Origin: Rikenella microfusus
Lineage (GTDB): Bacteria; Bacteroidota; Bacteroidia; Bacteroidales; Tenuifilaceae
Direction: 5' to 3'
DNA length: 64,000 bases
Assembly: GCA_020722565.1 (NCBI GenBank)
Contig: DYKO01000003.1
Coordinates: 124,001-188,000 of the forward strand
Below the pieces are notes generated by a model. The model ran no database searches. It saw only the letters and a program-made list of their open reading frames with translations, and was not told where the DNA came from. Numbering within the stretch: position 1 is the first letter of the stretch; every line of letters starts with the position of its first letter. Below are positions 18,048-27,508 of this stretch, one piece after another. Position numbers and translations under genes: made by a program.

Positions 18048-18665
18048 ATGAGCAAAAAACATAAACACGAAGAACAGAAACCCGAAAACATTACAGAGCA
18101 AGCAGCTACAGAAAATGAGCAAAAAATTGCTCAAAACGAGAATGTTGATACAGTTGTCAGTCAGGAAGAACAAACGGATGAGCAAAACCCAGCACCAGAT
18201 GTTAAGCCGCAGAGCGACCCGATAGCTGAGATAAATGCCCAGCTTGCCGAGATGAAGGATAAATACCTCAGGCTATCGGCTGAATTTGATAATTACCGTA
18301 AACGTACATTCAAAGAAAAGGCCGAATTGCTTAAATATGCTGCGGAGGATATGCTAAAGGACCTTCTGCCCGTTATCGACGATATGGACCGCGCTCTAAA
18401 AGCCATAGACACAGCTAATGATTTGGGTTCGGTAAAAGAGGGTATTTCCCTTATTGTATCGAAGTTTAACGACTTTCTGAAAGCCAAAGGTGTTAAGGAG
18501 ATTGATGCTATTGGCAAAGAACTGGATACCGACCTACACGAGGCCATTACCAAGATTCCAGTGCAAAACGACGAACAAAAAGGTAAAATAGTTGACGTTA
18601 TCCAGAAGGGTTACCTACTTCATGATAAGGTAATGCGTTTCTCAAAGGTTGTGGTTGGCGAATAA
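18048..18665 (+). CDS. grpE: Nucleotide exchange factor GrpE
   Basis: 205 residues. An acidic, Gln/Glu-rich N-terminus (1-65) is followed by the long dimerising helix (AEMKDKYLRLSAEFDNYRKR, about 75-95) and the beta-wing domain ending GYLLHDKVMRFSKVVVGE. It releases ADP from DnaK. It is placed 11 bases before dnaJ, forming a chaperone operon; dnaK and hrcA are not in the window. Confidence 0.97.
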   Translation: MSKKHKHEEQKPENITEQAATENEQKIAQNENVDTVVSQEEQTDEQNPAPDVKPQSDPIAEINAQLAEMKDKYLRLSAEFDNYRKRTFKEKAELLKYAAEDMLKDLLPVIDDMDRALKAIDTANDLGSVKEGISLIVSKFNDFLKAKGVKEIDAIGKELDTDLHEAITKIPVQNDEQKGKIVDVIQKGYLLHDKVMRFSKVVVGE

Positions 18666-18676
18666 CATAAAGGAAT

Positions 18677-19834
18677 ATGACAACAAAAAGGGACTACTAT
18701 GAAATACTTGGCGTTTCGCGGAATGCCACAAAGGAAGAAATTAAAAAGGCATACCGCCAAATGGCCATTAAGTACCATCCCGATAAAAATCCCGGCAATA
18801 AGGAAGCAGAGGAAATGTTTAAGGAGGCAGCAGAGGCCTATGAAGTACTGAGCGACGACAACAAACGCGCACGGTACGATCAGTTTGGTCATGCAGGAAT
18901 GGGAAATAGTGCCAGTGGTGGGTTCTCACACGACTGGACCATTGATGATATTTTTGCCCAATTTGGAGATATCTTTGGCGGACATTTTGGCAGTTTTGGG
19001 GGATTTGGTGGTTTTGGTGGTAGCAGCCGCTCTTCTCGGCGTGCCAATCGAGGCTCTGACCTTAGAGTTAAGGTAACGCTCACCCTTAGTGAAATAGTTA
19101 ATGGGGTGGAGAAAAAAATCAAAGTAAACAAGTATCTAACTTGCGATGCCTGTGGGGGTACTGGAGCAGCTAGTGGATCATCATACAGCACCTGTTCAAC
19201 TTGCCGCGGATCGGGTTATGTTACCCGGGTAACCAATACTTTGCTCGGACAAATGCAAACTACATCGCCTTGCCCCACATGCAATGGCGAGGGAAGGGTT
19301 ATAACCAACAAATGCATGTCCTGTGGCGGCGAGGGAGTGGTTCGTGCCGATGAGGTGATTACGGTTAAAATCCCAGCAGGTGTGGCTGAGGGCATGCAGC
19401 TCAATGTTCAGGGAAAGGGAAATGCTGCACGCAGGGGTGGCATCCCGGGCGACCTACTGGTGATGATTGAGGAGGAAAAACATCCCCAGCTTATTCGCGA
19501 CGGCAACGATCTTATTTATAACCTTAACATCAGCATTCCCGATGCCATACTTGGTGCTCCGGTTGAGGTCCCCACTGTTGATGGTAAGGTTAAAATAAAG
19601 ATTGAGCCAGGCACTCAACCCGGTAAGATACTACGATTAAGGGGAAAAGGCCTGCCGGAGGTAAACAGCTACCAGCGTGGCGACTTGTTGGTGGCAGTAA
19701 ATGTTTATATCCCCAAGAACCTAAGTCGCGAAGAAAAAGCCATTTTTGAGCGCTTAGCAAAATCGTCCAGCTTTTCACCTGACCCAAACGATAAAACTTC
19801 ATTTTTCGATAGAATGAGAGGAGCATTTGAGTAA
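18677..19834 (+). CDS. dnaJ: Chaperone protein DnaJ
   Basis: 385 residues, full-length type I DnaJ. The J domain (1-70) has the HPD motif in [16 protein letters not shown] Gly/Phe-rich linker (about 75-125, with [10 protein letters not shown]) follows, then the zinc domain with four CxxCxGxG repeats ([36 protein letters not shown]) and two C-terminal substrate-binding domains. It works with DnaK and GrpE in folding. It is transcribed with grpE, and its stop codon is embedded in a strong hairpin. Confidence 0.98.
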   Translation: MTTKRDYYEILGVSRNATKEEIKKAYRQMAIKYHPDKNPGNKEAEEMFKEAAEAYEVLSDDNKRARYDQFGHAGMGNSASGGFSHDWTIDDIFAQFGDIFGGHFGSFGGFGGFGGSSRSSRRANRGSDLRVKVTLTLSEIVNGVEKKIKVNKYLTCDACGGTGAASGSSYSTCSTCRGSGYVTRVTNTLLGQMQTTSPCPTCNGEGRVITNKCMSCGGEGVVRADEVITVKIPAGVAEGMQLNVQGKGNAARRGGIPGDLLVMIEEEKHPQLIRDGNDLIYNLNISIPDAILGAPVEVPTVDGKVKIKIEPGTQPGKILRLRGKGLPEVNSYQRGDLLVAVNVYIPKNLSREEKAIFERLAKSSSFSPDPNDKTSFFDRMRGAFE

Positions 19835-19846
19835 TGCTCCCTCATT
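19813..19846 (+). terminator. Hairpin overlapping the dnaJ stop codon
   Basis: AATGAG-A-GGAGCATT and AATGCTCC-CTCATT pair over 14 base pairs with one bulged A and a short loop. The dnaJ stop (19832-19834) lies in the loop region. The following TTTGTTTATTT is only a weak T-run. Confidence 0.55.
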
Positions 19847-20490
19847 TGTTTATTTAATGCGTCACAACTCTTTTCTACAGGTTTTAAATTGAATTAGGTA
19901 TAGTCCTAAACAATTTTCTTTAATCAAGTACCCCCTGTTTTGAAAAGCACAAACACAATTTTTTGACTAAACCCAGATTACGCAATAGCGAATTAAGAAT
20001 CATAATCTACAGTAACTTAACCAGTATTTTTTCTAATGCGTAGTATTAGAGATTTTCAAAATTAAGATCGCTGTAATCCTTGCTATGTAATAGTTTCGGA
20101 AGATTTACAATTTCACTTTTATCTCTTGATACGTAATCTAGGTTAAATTAATCAATCACATGGGTTGCCAATTGCTTAATAAATTTAGTTAAAATTGAAA
20201 AAGTAAAACCTTAATAATTAGTTGACCATATCTATTGGTGAGTCCCACACGTAAAACTTTATTCTATACAAACATGCATAAAATTATACAAACCGTATTA
20301 ATCTTAAATAAAGCCAAATTAAATCAAAATTCATCCGACTATAATATTTGCAAATGAAACTTACAGGAATATCAGATGCATTAATAAATTAAGTATTTTA
20401 TTGATTAGCATTTTTTTGTGTTTAACATTTACCTTCATTACCTTTTTATATGCTAAAAAATTTTTTAAGGATTTCATTAAGACACTGATT
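19847..20490. other. AT-rich intergenic region between convergent dnaJ and the PiT gene
   Basis: No coding frame, RNA gene or repeat was recognised. Its 0.64 kb length is more than convergent genes need. Confidence 0.5.
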
Positions 20491-21531
20491 TTAAATATAC
20501 CCATAGATATCGGCTAAATAGGTTAGAACCCATGATAGCAGAAAAGCAATAAGGGGAGCAATTAACCACATCAAAAAGAATTTGCGAACCGCTGTCTTTT
20601 TAAAAATATTTTTAGGGCCCAAGCGTGCAACGCCTATTCCCAGTATTGCCCCAACATTCAGTTGAACCAGTGAAGTTGGAATACCCTTATAAATTGATGC
20701 CAACAACAGTAATGTTGCGGAAACCACAGCAATTATTATTGCCTCAATTCGTCCAAAAAGGAAGAGTTCCTTCCCCGTATTTTTAAGGATTTTTTCACCA
20801 AAAAGAGAACTACCAATGCCGAAATTGGGAGCCACAATCATGGTTGACATAATCATGATTAAAATAAGCAATCGGCCACTATGGTTAACTATTCCCATTT
20901 CATTCATGGTCATTGCAGCAAGAGGTCCGCTAGCATTGGCCACATTGTTGGTACCAATTGAAAATGCCACATAAAGCGATGAAAAAACAATGGCACCCCG
21001 GAGCATGTAGTGGTCGTTTATGCGGCTCGATATGGTATAACCCATTCGTCGGATGGGTTTGTATATGTACATCCCTATTAACCAGCATAATGCAAACGAA
21101 ATCAATGGTAGAATAAACCATGTTGGTATGATATCGGTAAATAGTTTCTGGGCATTGTATTCGTGAAAGTATATGCCTGCACCAATCACTGCAAGTACAC
21201 TTGATTGGCTGGTTGACTGGGGTATTCCAAATAGGTTGGCCACCAGTAATGAAATGGATATTGAAAAAAGTATTATGGACACCTGCGCATAGTTCATTAG
21301 TTCAGGGTTTATTAGTCCTCGCCCTATAGTATTAGCCGTTGTCTTACCGGCAATTATTGCACCCAGAAAAACCATTAACCCAAACAATGCGGGAATTGAG
21401 GATTTTTTTAAAACATTTGCCCCGTACGCAACCGAAAAGGCTGGTCCGGTTCCGCTCCCACCCATATTGATGGCCAAAAACATCGCTATAAGAAACGGAA
21501 CAATAAAATGGCTGTTTACAAGTGTGTCCAT
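20491..21531 (-). CDS. PiT family inorganic phosphate transporter-like protein
   Basis: 346 residues with about ten predicted membrane helices in two related halves. The second half has the PiT signature as GTNNVANASGPLAAM. In the first half the equivalent signature is changed to GGSGTGPAFSVAYGANV. PiT proteins import phosphate (or in some relatives sulfate) by cation symport. The gene has a -7 box and is followed by no other minus-strand gene, so it is monocistronic. Substrate is uncertain because of the altered first signature. Confidence 0.85.
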   Translation of the reverse strand: MDTLVNSHFIVPFLIAMFLAINMGGSGTGPAFSVAYGANVLKKSSIPALFGLMVFLGAIIAGKTTANTIGRGLINPELMNYAQVSIILFSISISLLVANLFGIPQSTSQSSVLAVIGAGIYFHEYNAQKLFTDIIPTWFILPLISFALCWLIGMYIYKPIRRMGYTISSRINDHYMLRGAIVFSSLYVAFSIGTNNVANASGPLAAMTMNEMGIVNHSGRLLILIMIMSTMIVAPNFGIGSSLFGEKILKNTGKELFLFGRIEAIIIAVVSATLLLLASIYKGIPTSLVQLNVGAILGIGVARLGPKNIFKKTAVRKFFLMWLIAPLIAFLLSWVLTYLADIYGYI

Positions 21532-21560
21532 TTATTCTTTATTAATATTATATCGTTTTC

Positions 21561-21568
21561 CAAATATA
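21561..21568 (-). promoter_or_regulatory. -7 box TATATTTG upstream of the PiT-like gene
   Basis: Minus-strand TAnnTTTG match 30 bases before the ATG at 21531. No clear -33 TTTG was seen. Confidence 0.4.
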
Positions 21569-21617
21569 TGCTATTTGTATGTAAGTTATCCAGAATTAAA
21601 AATATTAAAAAATGAGA

Positions 21618-21644
21618 AATAAAAACCCACCTTTACGGTGGGTT
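21618..21644 (-). terminator. Terminator of hpt
   Basis: On the minus strand AACCCACC, a GTAAA loop and GGTGGGTT are followed by a T-run (the A-rich stretch at 21618-21625). It lies about 10 bases after the hpt stop. Confidence 0.8.
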
Positions 21645-21653
21645 GATGAGTGT

Positions 21654-22196
21654 CTATTTAATAAGTGTATATATATCAGGAAGATTTCGGCCTAATCCAT
21701 CGTAATCGAGGCCGTATCCAACAATAAACTCATTAGGTATGCTACGGCCAATATAGTCGATTTTAATTGAACCCTTGTAAGCATCAGGCTTAAATAGTAA
21801 CGATGCCACCCTGATTTCCCGCGGGTTAAGTTTACGCAAAGCTTTGTTGAGCTTACCAAGGGTTATACCTGTATCTACAATATCTTCAAGGATAATAACG
21901 GTACGACCCGTAATGTCTTCGGATAATCCAATAACCTCGGTTACCACACCAGTTGTAGTGGTTCCCTGATAGGAAGAAAGTTTAATAAACGATACCTCAC
22001 AAGGGAAAGTGATGCGCTTGAGCAAATCGGCTGTAAACATAAAGGAACCATTCAGCACGCTTAAAAACAAAATGGGTTCTGGGCTTTTGGCATAATCGTG
22101 ATTAATTTTTGATGCCAGTATATCGATATCGCTTTGAATCGCATTCTCAGGATAGGTGCGCTTGAATTCCTTGTCCTTCAACTTAACCTGTTTCAT
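21654..22196 (-). CDS. hpt: Hypoxanthine phosphoribosyltransferase
   Basis: 180 residues, typical of bacterial HPRT. It makes IMP or GMP from hypoxanthine or guanine plus PRPP in purine salvage. Visible are ILFLSVLNGSFMFTADLLKR near the N-terminus, the FIKLSSYQGTTTTG flexible loop, the PRPP motif VIILEDIVDTGITL, the FKPD segment (LLFKPDAYKG) and the FIVGYGLDYDG motif that contacts the base. It has its own -7 box and terminator, hence monocistronic. Confidence 0.95.
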   Translation of the reverse strand: MKQVKLKDKEFKRTYPENAIQSDIDILASKINHDYAKSPEPILFLSVLNGSFMFTADLLKRITFPCEVSFIKLSSYQGTTTTGVVTEVIGLSEDITGRTVIILEDIVDTGITLGKLNKALRKLNPREIRVASLLFKPDAYKGSIKIDYIGRSIPNEFIVGYGLDYDGLGRNLPDIYTLIK

Positions 22197-22219
22197 GGTT
22201 CCTATTCGTTAATAACATA

Positions 22220-22227
22220 CAAAGGTA
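22220..22227 (-). promoter_or_regulatory. -7 box TACCTTTG upstream of hpt
   Basis: Minus-strand TAnnTTTG match 23 bases before the hpt ATG at 22196. The -33 region is not conserved. Confidence 0.5.
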
Positions 22228-22332
22228 AGGTTAATTTTACATATCGTAGCCATACGTTTGGTACGTTTTTGATTTTCCTCTTGATATAGTTCTCAATATT
22301 GATTAACTTGCTGGTAGCAAGTGATTAAAAAT

Positions 22333-23169
22333 ATGCGAATAGGTACAATACTATTGGTTTTCGCATTGCAACCATGTGGTTTGAATGTAAGCGCACAGTT
22401 TTTAGAAAGACCCATTAGTGGTGCAGGTTCTGCACTAGGCGGAAGTTGGTTAGCCGGTACCGATTTCTGGTCGGCTCTTGGCAATCAGGCAGGATTGGCA
22501 TATAGGGAACAATTGGAAATGGGTGTCCATTACGAAAACCGTTTCATGCTAAGCGAGTTGGGCACTAGCATGATTGGTGCAGCCCTACCGGTTAAACCCG
22601 GTACGTTGGGGCTTACTTTTTCACACTTTGGCTTTACGGGATATAGCTTAATAGGTGCTGGTCTGGGCTATGGAATGTTTCTGGCCAAGGGCTTAAGTGC
22701 CGGTGTATCGGTAGCATACACACGTATGCAGATAACCGGAGACTACCTTAACGCCCAGGCAGTAACAGCAGAAGCAGGCATTCAGTACCATCCAGCCGAA
22801 AGGTTTACCATTGCAGTATACGCCTATAACCCTACGGGTTCAACCCTTGGAGATGTGGGCAACTTAACATCGCTGATGGGGGTTGCCCTTATCTATTACC
22901 CTTCGCGTTATGTTATGTTAACCATTCAGGTTGATGATGATACACAACGAAAACCAGCAGCACGCATTGGTTTGGAAATGAATGCAAACCAAAAAGCCGC
23001 ACTACGATTGGGATACTCATCGGAAAGGCCTGAGGGTTTTACGGTTGGAGTGGGTTTTCCGCTTAAAACATTTATAATCGATTTTGGATTGAGCCACCAC
23101 CAGCGTTTAGGATTTACTCCAAAACTTTCGGTTTCGTACGCTTTTTCAAAAACATCCGGTAAAAAGTAA
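22333..23169 (+). CDS. PorV/PorQ-like outer-membrane beta-barrel protein
   Basis: About 278 residues from ATG 22333 (an in-frame GTG lies at 22321). The signal peptide (1-21, ending NVSA) precedes Gln22. The start of the mature protein (RPISGAGSALGGSWLAGTDFWSALGNQAGLA) has the AxGGA-like start and 'N-x-A-x-L' pattern seen in PorV/PorQ barrels. The rest is amphipathic strands, with SYAFSK near the end. Its role is unknown. The TAA stop shares one base with the ATG of the next gene, so the two are translationally coupled. Confidence 0.72.
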   Translation: MRIGTILLVFALQPCGLNVSAQFLERPISGAGSALGGSWLAGTDFWSALGNQAGLAYREQLEMGVHYENRFMLSELGTSMIGAALPVKPGTLGLTFSHFGFTGYSLIGAGLGYGMFLAKGLSAGVSVAYTRMQITGDYLNAQAVTAEAGIQYHPAERFTIAVYAYNPTGSTLGDVGNLTSLMGVALIYYPSRYVMLTIQVDDDTQRKPAARIGLEMNANQKAALRLGYSSERPEGFTVGVGFPLKTFIIDFGLSHHQRLGFTPKLSVSYAFSKTSGKK

Positions 23170-25217
23170 TGAGACCTATTGCTATACTAATACTTTTGAC
23201 ACTAATTCTATGCAGCCCGGCTATATTATCGCAACAGGTGCCGGATGTTCAGCAACTGGTTGATAATATTGTTGAGGAGTATGCAGCAAATCTTGATTCC
23301 GAGCAGGACCTATCCGAATTAGTTGATGACCTCTTGCTGCTGAGCGAAAAACCATTGAATCTGAATACTGTAAGCGAAGAATCATTACAAAAACTTTTCT
23401 TTCTTTCCGAATTTCAAATTAATAGCCTGTTGAGCTACCGCGATTCAACCGGGAAAATAATGAGCGTTTACGAGTTGCAACTGGTCCCCGGTTTTGATAT
23501 AATTGATGTTGAGCATCTAATGCCCTTTGTGGTTGCGGGAGAACCGGAGCAACTGATTACACCTGCTGATATTACCGGGGGGCAAAGCGAATGGGTTGCA
23601 AGATTGAAATCGCAGCTGGAAACACCGGTGGGGTACAGCAGTCAGTATTCTGAAATTTCACGCTACAAGGGCAGCAAATTGGCAGTAAACACACGCTATC
23701 GGTATAGGGCAGCAAAACTTCAGGTGGGCATAAATACCGAAAAGGATGCCGGTGAGCCATTCTTCGACGGAACATTTCCCTTAGGCATCGATTACTTTTC
23801 GGGCTACATCATGGTAAACGATATTGGAATGATAAAACGGCTTGTTGTTGGTGATTATCGGGCTGAATTCGGGCAAGGTTTAACCTTCTGGAACAGCCTC
23901 ACTTTTGGCAAGTTGTCGAGTATTTATGGTGCGCATAGGCGCGGACGTGGTCTGGCTCCGCATACATCGGCTTACGAGTCGTTGTTTCTCCAGGGAGTAG
24001 GAGCAACGGTTGAAATTGGGAAATTCGATTTTAGCCTATTTGGCTCGTACCAAAGGATAGATGCCAATATTTCCGATACAGTAAGCACCAACAATACCTA
24101 CTTCAGCTCATTACCAGAAACAGGATACCATCGAAACTTCTCGGAAAGTTCCAATCGTAAAACCCTACCTGAACTTGTGATAGGGGGAAATATTACCCTT
24201 AACCATAGACGTTTAAGGGCTGCTGCCACTTTTGTTTTTGATTCAATTGCGGGCAACTATGCTGTCAACTTGCCAATATACAGGTTAGCCCCAGTTGCTA
24301 CACGAACCTCAAGGTTGGGTTTGGCTTGGGAGTATTACTATAAATGCTATCACTTTTTTGGTGAAATCGGAGCCGATTTAATTTCGAGCAGCTCAGCTAT
24401 TCTATTAGGCAGCGATTTAAAGTTAAGCAATACCGTTCAGGTTTCGCTGTTGGGTCGTAGCTACAGCAAATATTATGAAAACCGATACACTGCTGGGCTT
24501 GCAGAGGGTTCAGGTACATCTAATGAAGAGGGATTGCTAACCGGGCTCAACGTGTTGGTGGCAAAGGGTTGGAGAGCATCGGGATATCTTGACCTGTTTC
24601 GTTTTCCCTGGATGCGCTATGGTGTCTACTCCCCCTCAGTTGGCCGCGAGGTGATGTTTCAATCGGAACATGTACTCGGCCGTAACCTGCAGGGCATGGT
24701 GCGTTACCGGTACAAACAAGCAGAACGAAATGTTACAGGCAGCAATACTCCTATTGTTACAGTAATCAACCAGTTTAGGCAGAACCTTCGTGGTCAGTTC
24801 AGCTACCAAGTCGGCACCATTCAGTTGAAAACTACAATGGAAATGAGTTTTTACCGTACCGATAGCTTGGAGAACTACGAAAGGGGATACCTAATTGCTC
24901 AGGATCTAGCCTTTAAACCCGAAGGCTATCCTATTTCAATTTATCTGCGTTTTGCCATTTTCGATACCCAATCGTGGGATACACGTGTTTACGCCTATGA
25001 GAACGATATGCTCTACTCCTTTACTGTTCCGGCATACTACTCCAATGGAACAAGGCTTATGTCTTTGTTAAAGATTCAATTCCGACGGAACATTGATCTA
25101 TGGCTAAGGTACAGCCTAACCCGTTATAGCCTGCTCGATGGAATAGGTTCTGGACCCGAACAAACCACAGGAAGCACTAGCAGCGAAGTAAAGGGAATGA
25201 TTAGACTTCGGTTTTGA
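23169..25217 (+). CDS. Helix-hairpin-helix plus beta-barrel envelope protein
   Basis: 682 residues. The signal peptide (1-21, ending AILS) precedes Gln22. Residues about 45-110 contain a ComEA-like helix-hairpin-helix segment (KPLNLNTVSEESLQKLFFLS..INSLLSYRDSTGKIMSVYELQLVPGF). The remaining 550 residues alternate in a way typical of an outer-membrane barrel (GDYRAEFGQGLTFWNSLTFG.., final MIRLRF). This architecture is common in Bacteroidota but has no assigned function. HhH motifs usually bind DNA, so a role at the cell surface in DNA handling is a guess. It overlaps the preceding barrel gene by one base. Confidence 0.8.
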   Translation: MRPIAILILLTLILCSPAILSQQVPDVQQLVDNIVEEYAANLDSEQDLSELVDDLLLLSEKPLNLNTVSEESLQKLFFLSEFQINSLLSYRDSTGKIMSVYELQLVPGFDIIDVEHLMPFVVAGEPEQLITPADITGGQSEWVARLKSQLETPVGYSSQYSEISRYKGSKLAVNTRYRYRAAKLQVGINTEKDAGEPFFDGTFPLGIDYFSGYIMVNDIGMIKRLVVGDYRAEFGQGLTFWNSLTFGKLSSIYGAHRRGRGLAPHTSAYESLFLQGVGATVEIGKFDFSLFGSYQRIDANISDTVSTNNTYFSSLPETGYHRNFSESSNRKTLPELVIGGNITLNHRRLRAAATFVFDSIAGNYAVNLPIYRLAPVATRTSRLGLAWEYYYKCYHFFGEIGADLISSSSAILLGSDLKLSNTVQVSLLGRSYSKYYENRYTAGLAEGSGTSNEEGLLTGLNVLVAKGWRASGYLDLFRFPWMRYGVYSPSVGREVMFQSEHVLGRNLQGMVRYRYKQAERNVTGSNTPIVTVINQFRQNLRGQFSYQVGTIQLKTTMEMSFYRTDSLENYERGYLIAQDLAFKPEGYPISIYLRFAIFDTQSWDTRVYAYENDMLYSFTVPAYYSNGTRLMSLLKIQFRRNIDLWLRYSLTRYSLLDGIGSGPEQTTGSTSSEVKGMIRLRF

Positions 25218-25227
25218 CCCTCTCTAC

Positions 25228-27492
25228 CTATCTTGGCAATGGCCGGTTATTGAAAGTAACCCAATTATCTGTATTTAAAGTAACATTCGAATCTATAGGA
25301 CGTAGCAGCACATTATCGATGTAAGTGTTCCCACTTTTGGCAAGCAGCGGGGCAACCGAAATGCAAATAAAATCATCGGGTTTGTTAAGTTTTAGGGGGA
25401 ACTCTACTAAGGCCCAATCGCCCTTGAACGCTTTCGTTTTTTCCATAAATCCAAACGATTGCCAGGTTTCCCATTTGCCCTCCTGCGCCCCGGTAACAAT
25501 CTCTACTCGATTGCGGGGAACTATATCCTGTTTCATATTGCTCACCCAAAAGGATAGCAGCACCTCATTGGAAACAGAATTGGGCATTCGGTTATAGTAT
25601 AGATTGGTATAGCCCTTTTTGTTCAGTAGAAGAGAACCGTTACCCAAAAAAGATTTTTCTGAGTTTTGATTGTCGAATCCGATGAAGTAGTAGGTTGATG
25701 CATTTGCTGTTTCTGCCGATTGGCTTTTGCATTGAAGCTCTTGAACATACCTTTCAGAAAGGCTTCTCAGGTCATCAAACTTGAGCCTACGCATTTTGTA
25801 TCCCCATAGCGTATCAACTAATGCTGACATATCCACAATTCTTTTCTCATTTTCGCTCAGGTTTTCACACAATGGGTCAACGTAGATTAGAATATCCTTA
25901 TTGCTGTTGTAGTATTTTAATACCGGAAAGGGTTCAAGCGGCTCCATTATCAGGTTCAGGTTCTCGATGCACCGCCAAACCGATGAGCGACTGGTATAGG
26001 TGGCATTCAGTGGTAATCCCGTAAGTTGCGATAGGGCATACATTTTAACCATCGAACCAAAACATGCCGACTCATGCCAGTAGTTTTCGCTTCCTACGCT
26101 AAAAAAGGGGATGGGCATAATACATTGAAAGTCATCTATATTGATATTTGGTTTTTGCCTACTATGAAAGGCATAATCGAGTTCGGGCAGGCTGTTGTTG
26201 ATATAGTATTTCTGCGATTTGCTATGGAACCACGCATCGTATCCTAAAATGGCAAGGGCTGAAATTGCTATCAGCAGGTAAGCTTTTTTTAAAGAGGACA
26301 CTTTTTGCCATATTTGGTAGAAAACAACAATGTTTGTCATATAGAAGAAGAGCCATGCAAAACGGCCAATACCCCTGAATTGACGAATGGGACCAAGGTA
26401 CTCGAGCAGAAACTCGAACTTAAAAAAAATAAAGGGATTGCCAAACGAAAACAGCAGGAGTAGAAACGATAACCAGAATAGGTGGTTAATGATAGGCAAA
26501 TTGGTTACGGCGTAAGCATCGGCCCAGCGACGCTTTATTGCGCTTTGTATCGATTTATAAAAAAGGACGAAAAATCCTATTGCCGAAACCAACCCAACAT
26601 AAGCAATTCCCTCCCATTGTAGGGTTCTAATTTTAACAACATTGTTCAACCAGCTCCAGTATGGTCGGCCGGGCGAAAGAAAAATCGACTCCGGATAGGC
26701 ACGGTAAAATAAAAATCCCCACGGCCAGGTGGTTCGGTCTTCAACATGTTCGGTATAGAGTAGGAGCGTAGGAACAACAATCAGTGGGATAACAATTTGT
26801 AGCACCATATGCAACCAGTTACTACTCCAATCAAAATTTTTGCTCCATGGCTTTTGCCATAACCAGAAGGCTATAAACATCACCATGTAAAAAGTAAAAA
26901 AGTAACCATGGGTAATTGAAGCCCAGAGGCTAATTAAAAGAATTAATGCTGATTTTGTTAGGGTTTTCTTTTGAGCAAATTTTAAAATAAGCAGAATAAA
27001 AAGGGGCAGTACCAGTGTGTAGCTAAGAGCAAAATGCCCACCAATTCGGTCAATTTGTGGCGATAGAAAGGTTAACCCCACTGCTAGCGGTAACGAATAC
27101 CAAATAGGGAGTTTTAGATGCCTAAATATTAAAAATATAACCAATACGGTTAAAGCAATACCTATAAGTATCAGTAAGTTATGTATGGCAACAGTGTATG
27201 TGCTAATATCGTAGATGTTATGCGAGAAAAACTTAATGGTGTTGCTTACAATAGGTTGAGAACCAGCGAAGAAGATGCTCTCACCAAAAGGGTAATTCAT
27301 TGCATTGGAGCGAAGGTATTCCTTATCGTGCTTAATGTGGTAGAATGTGGCGTAGTAATCCTTAGCCCCATCGCCATTCTGGGCAAAGTAGCGGTGGTTG
27401 ATATTCTTCACAACATCCCCAGCAAAAAAATAGGTAAGGATTACACCTATTGCCAGCACGGCAGTGTATTCAATCCATCGTTTAGTCGTCAT
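25228..27492 (-). CDS. Large polytopic membrane protein, GT-C-like
   Basis: 754 residues; family not identified with certainty. The N-terminal 430 residues hold about ten to twelve hydrophobic helices, and an early exposed loop (GDGAKDYYATFYH, NYPFGESIFF) resembles the first loop of GT-C glycosyltransferases. The C-terminal 320 residues are soluble and end in a galactose-binding-like beta-domain (WETWQSFGFMEKT.., TYIDNVLLRP). A membrane glycosyltransferase or glycan-modifying protein is the best guess. It begins 16 bases after the aspA stop and is the last gene of the minus-strand operon. Confidence 0.6.
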   Translation of the reverse strand: MTTKRWIEYTAVLAIGVILTYFFAGDVVKNINHRYFAQNGDGAKDYYATFYHIKHDKEYLRSNAMNYPFGESIFFAGSQPIVSNTIKFFSHNIYDISTYTVAIHNLLILIGIALTVLVIFLIFRHLKLPIWYSLPLAVGLTFLSPQIDRIGGHFALSYTLVLPLFILLILKFAQKKTLTKSALILLISLWASITHGYFFTFYMVMFIAFWLWQKPWSKNFDWSSNWLHMVLQIVIPLIVVPTLLLYTEHVEDRTTWPWGFLFYRAYPESIFLSPGRPYWSWLNNVVKIRTLQWEGIAYVGLVSAIGFFVLFYKSIQSAIKRRWADAYAVTNLPIINHLFWLSFLLLLFSFGNPFIFFKFEFLLEYLGPIRQFRGIGRFAWLFFYMTNIVVFYQIWQKVSSLKKAYLLIAISALAILGYDAWFHSKSQKYYINNSLPELDYAFHSRQKPNINIDDFQCIMPIPFFSVGSENYWHESACFGSMVKMYALSQLTGLPLNATYTSRSSVWRCIENLNLIMEPLEPFPVLKYYNSNKDILIYVDPLCENLSENEKRIVDMSALVDTLWGYKMRRLKFDDLRSLSERYVQELQCKSQSAETANASTYYFIGFDNQNSEKSFLGNGSLLLNKKGYTNLYYNRMPNSVSNEVLLSFWVSNMKQDIVPRNRVEIVTGAQEGKWETWQSFGFMEKTKAFKGDWALVEFPLKLNKPDDFICISVAPLLAKSGNTYIDNVLLRPIDSNVTLNTDNWVTFNNRPLPR

Positions 27493-27508
27493 TTACAGTG
27501 ATTTTTAA

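Noticed and set aside
18889-19191. Antisense frame over dnaJ
   Set aside because: Mirror of the Gly-rich dnaJ region, no independent support.
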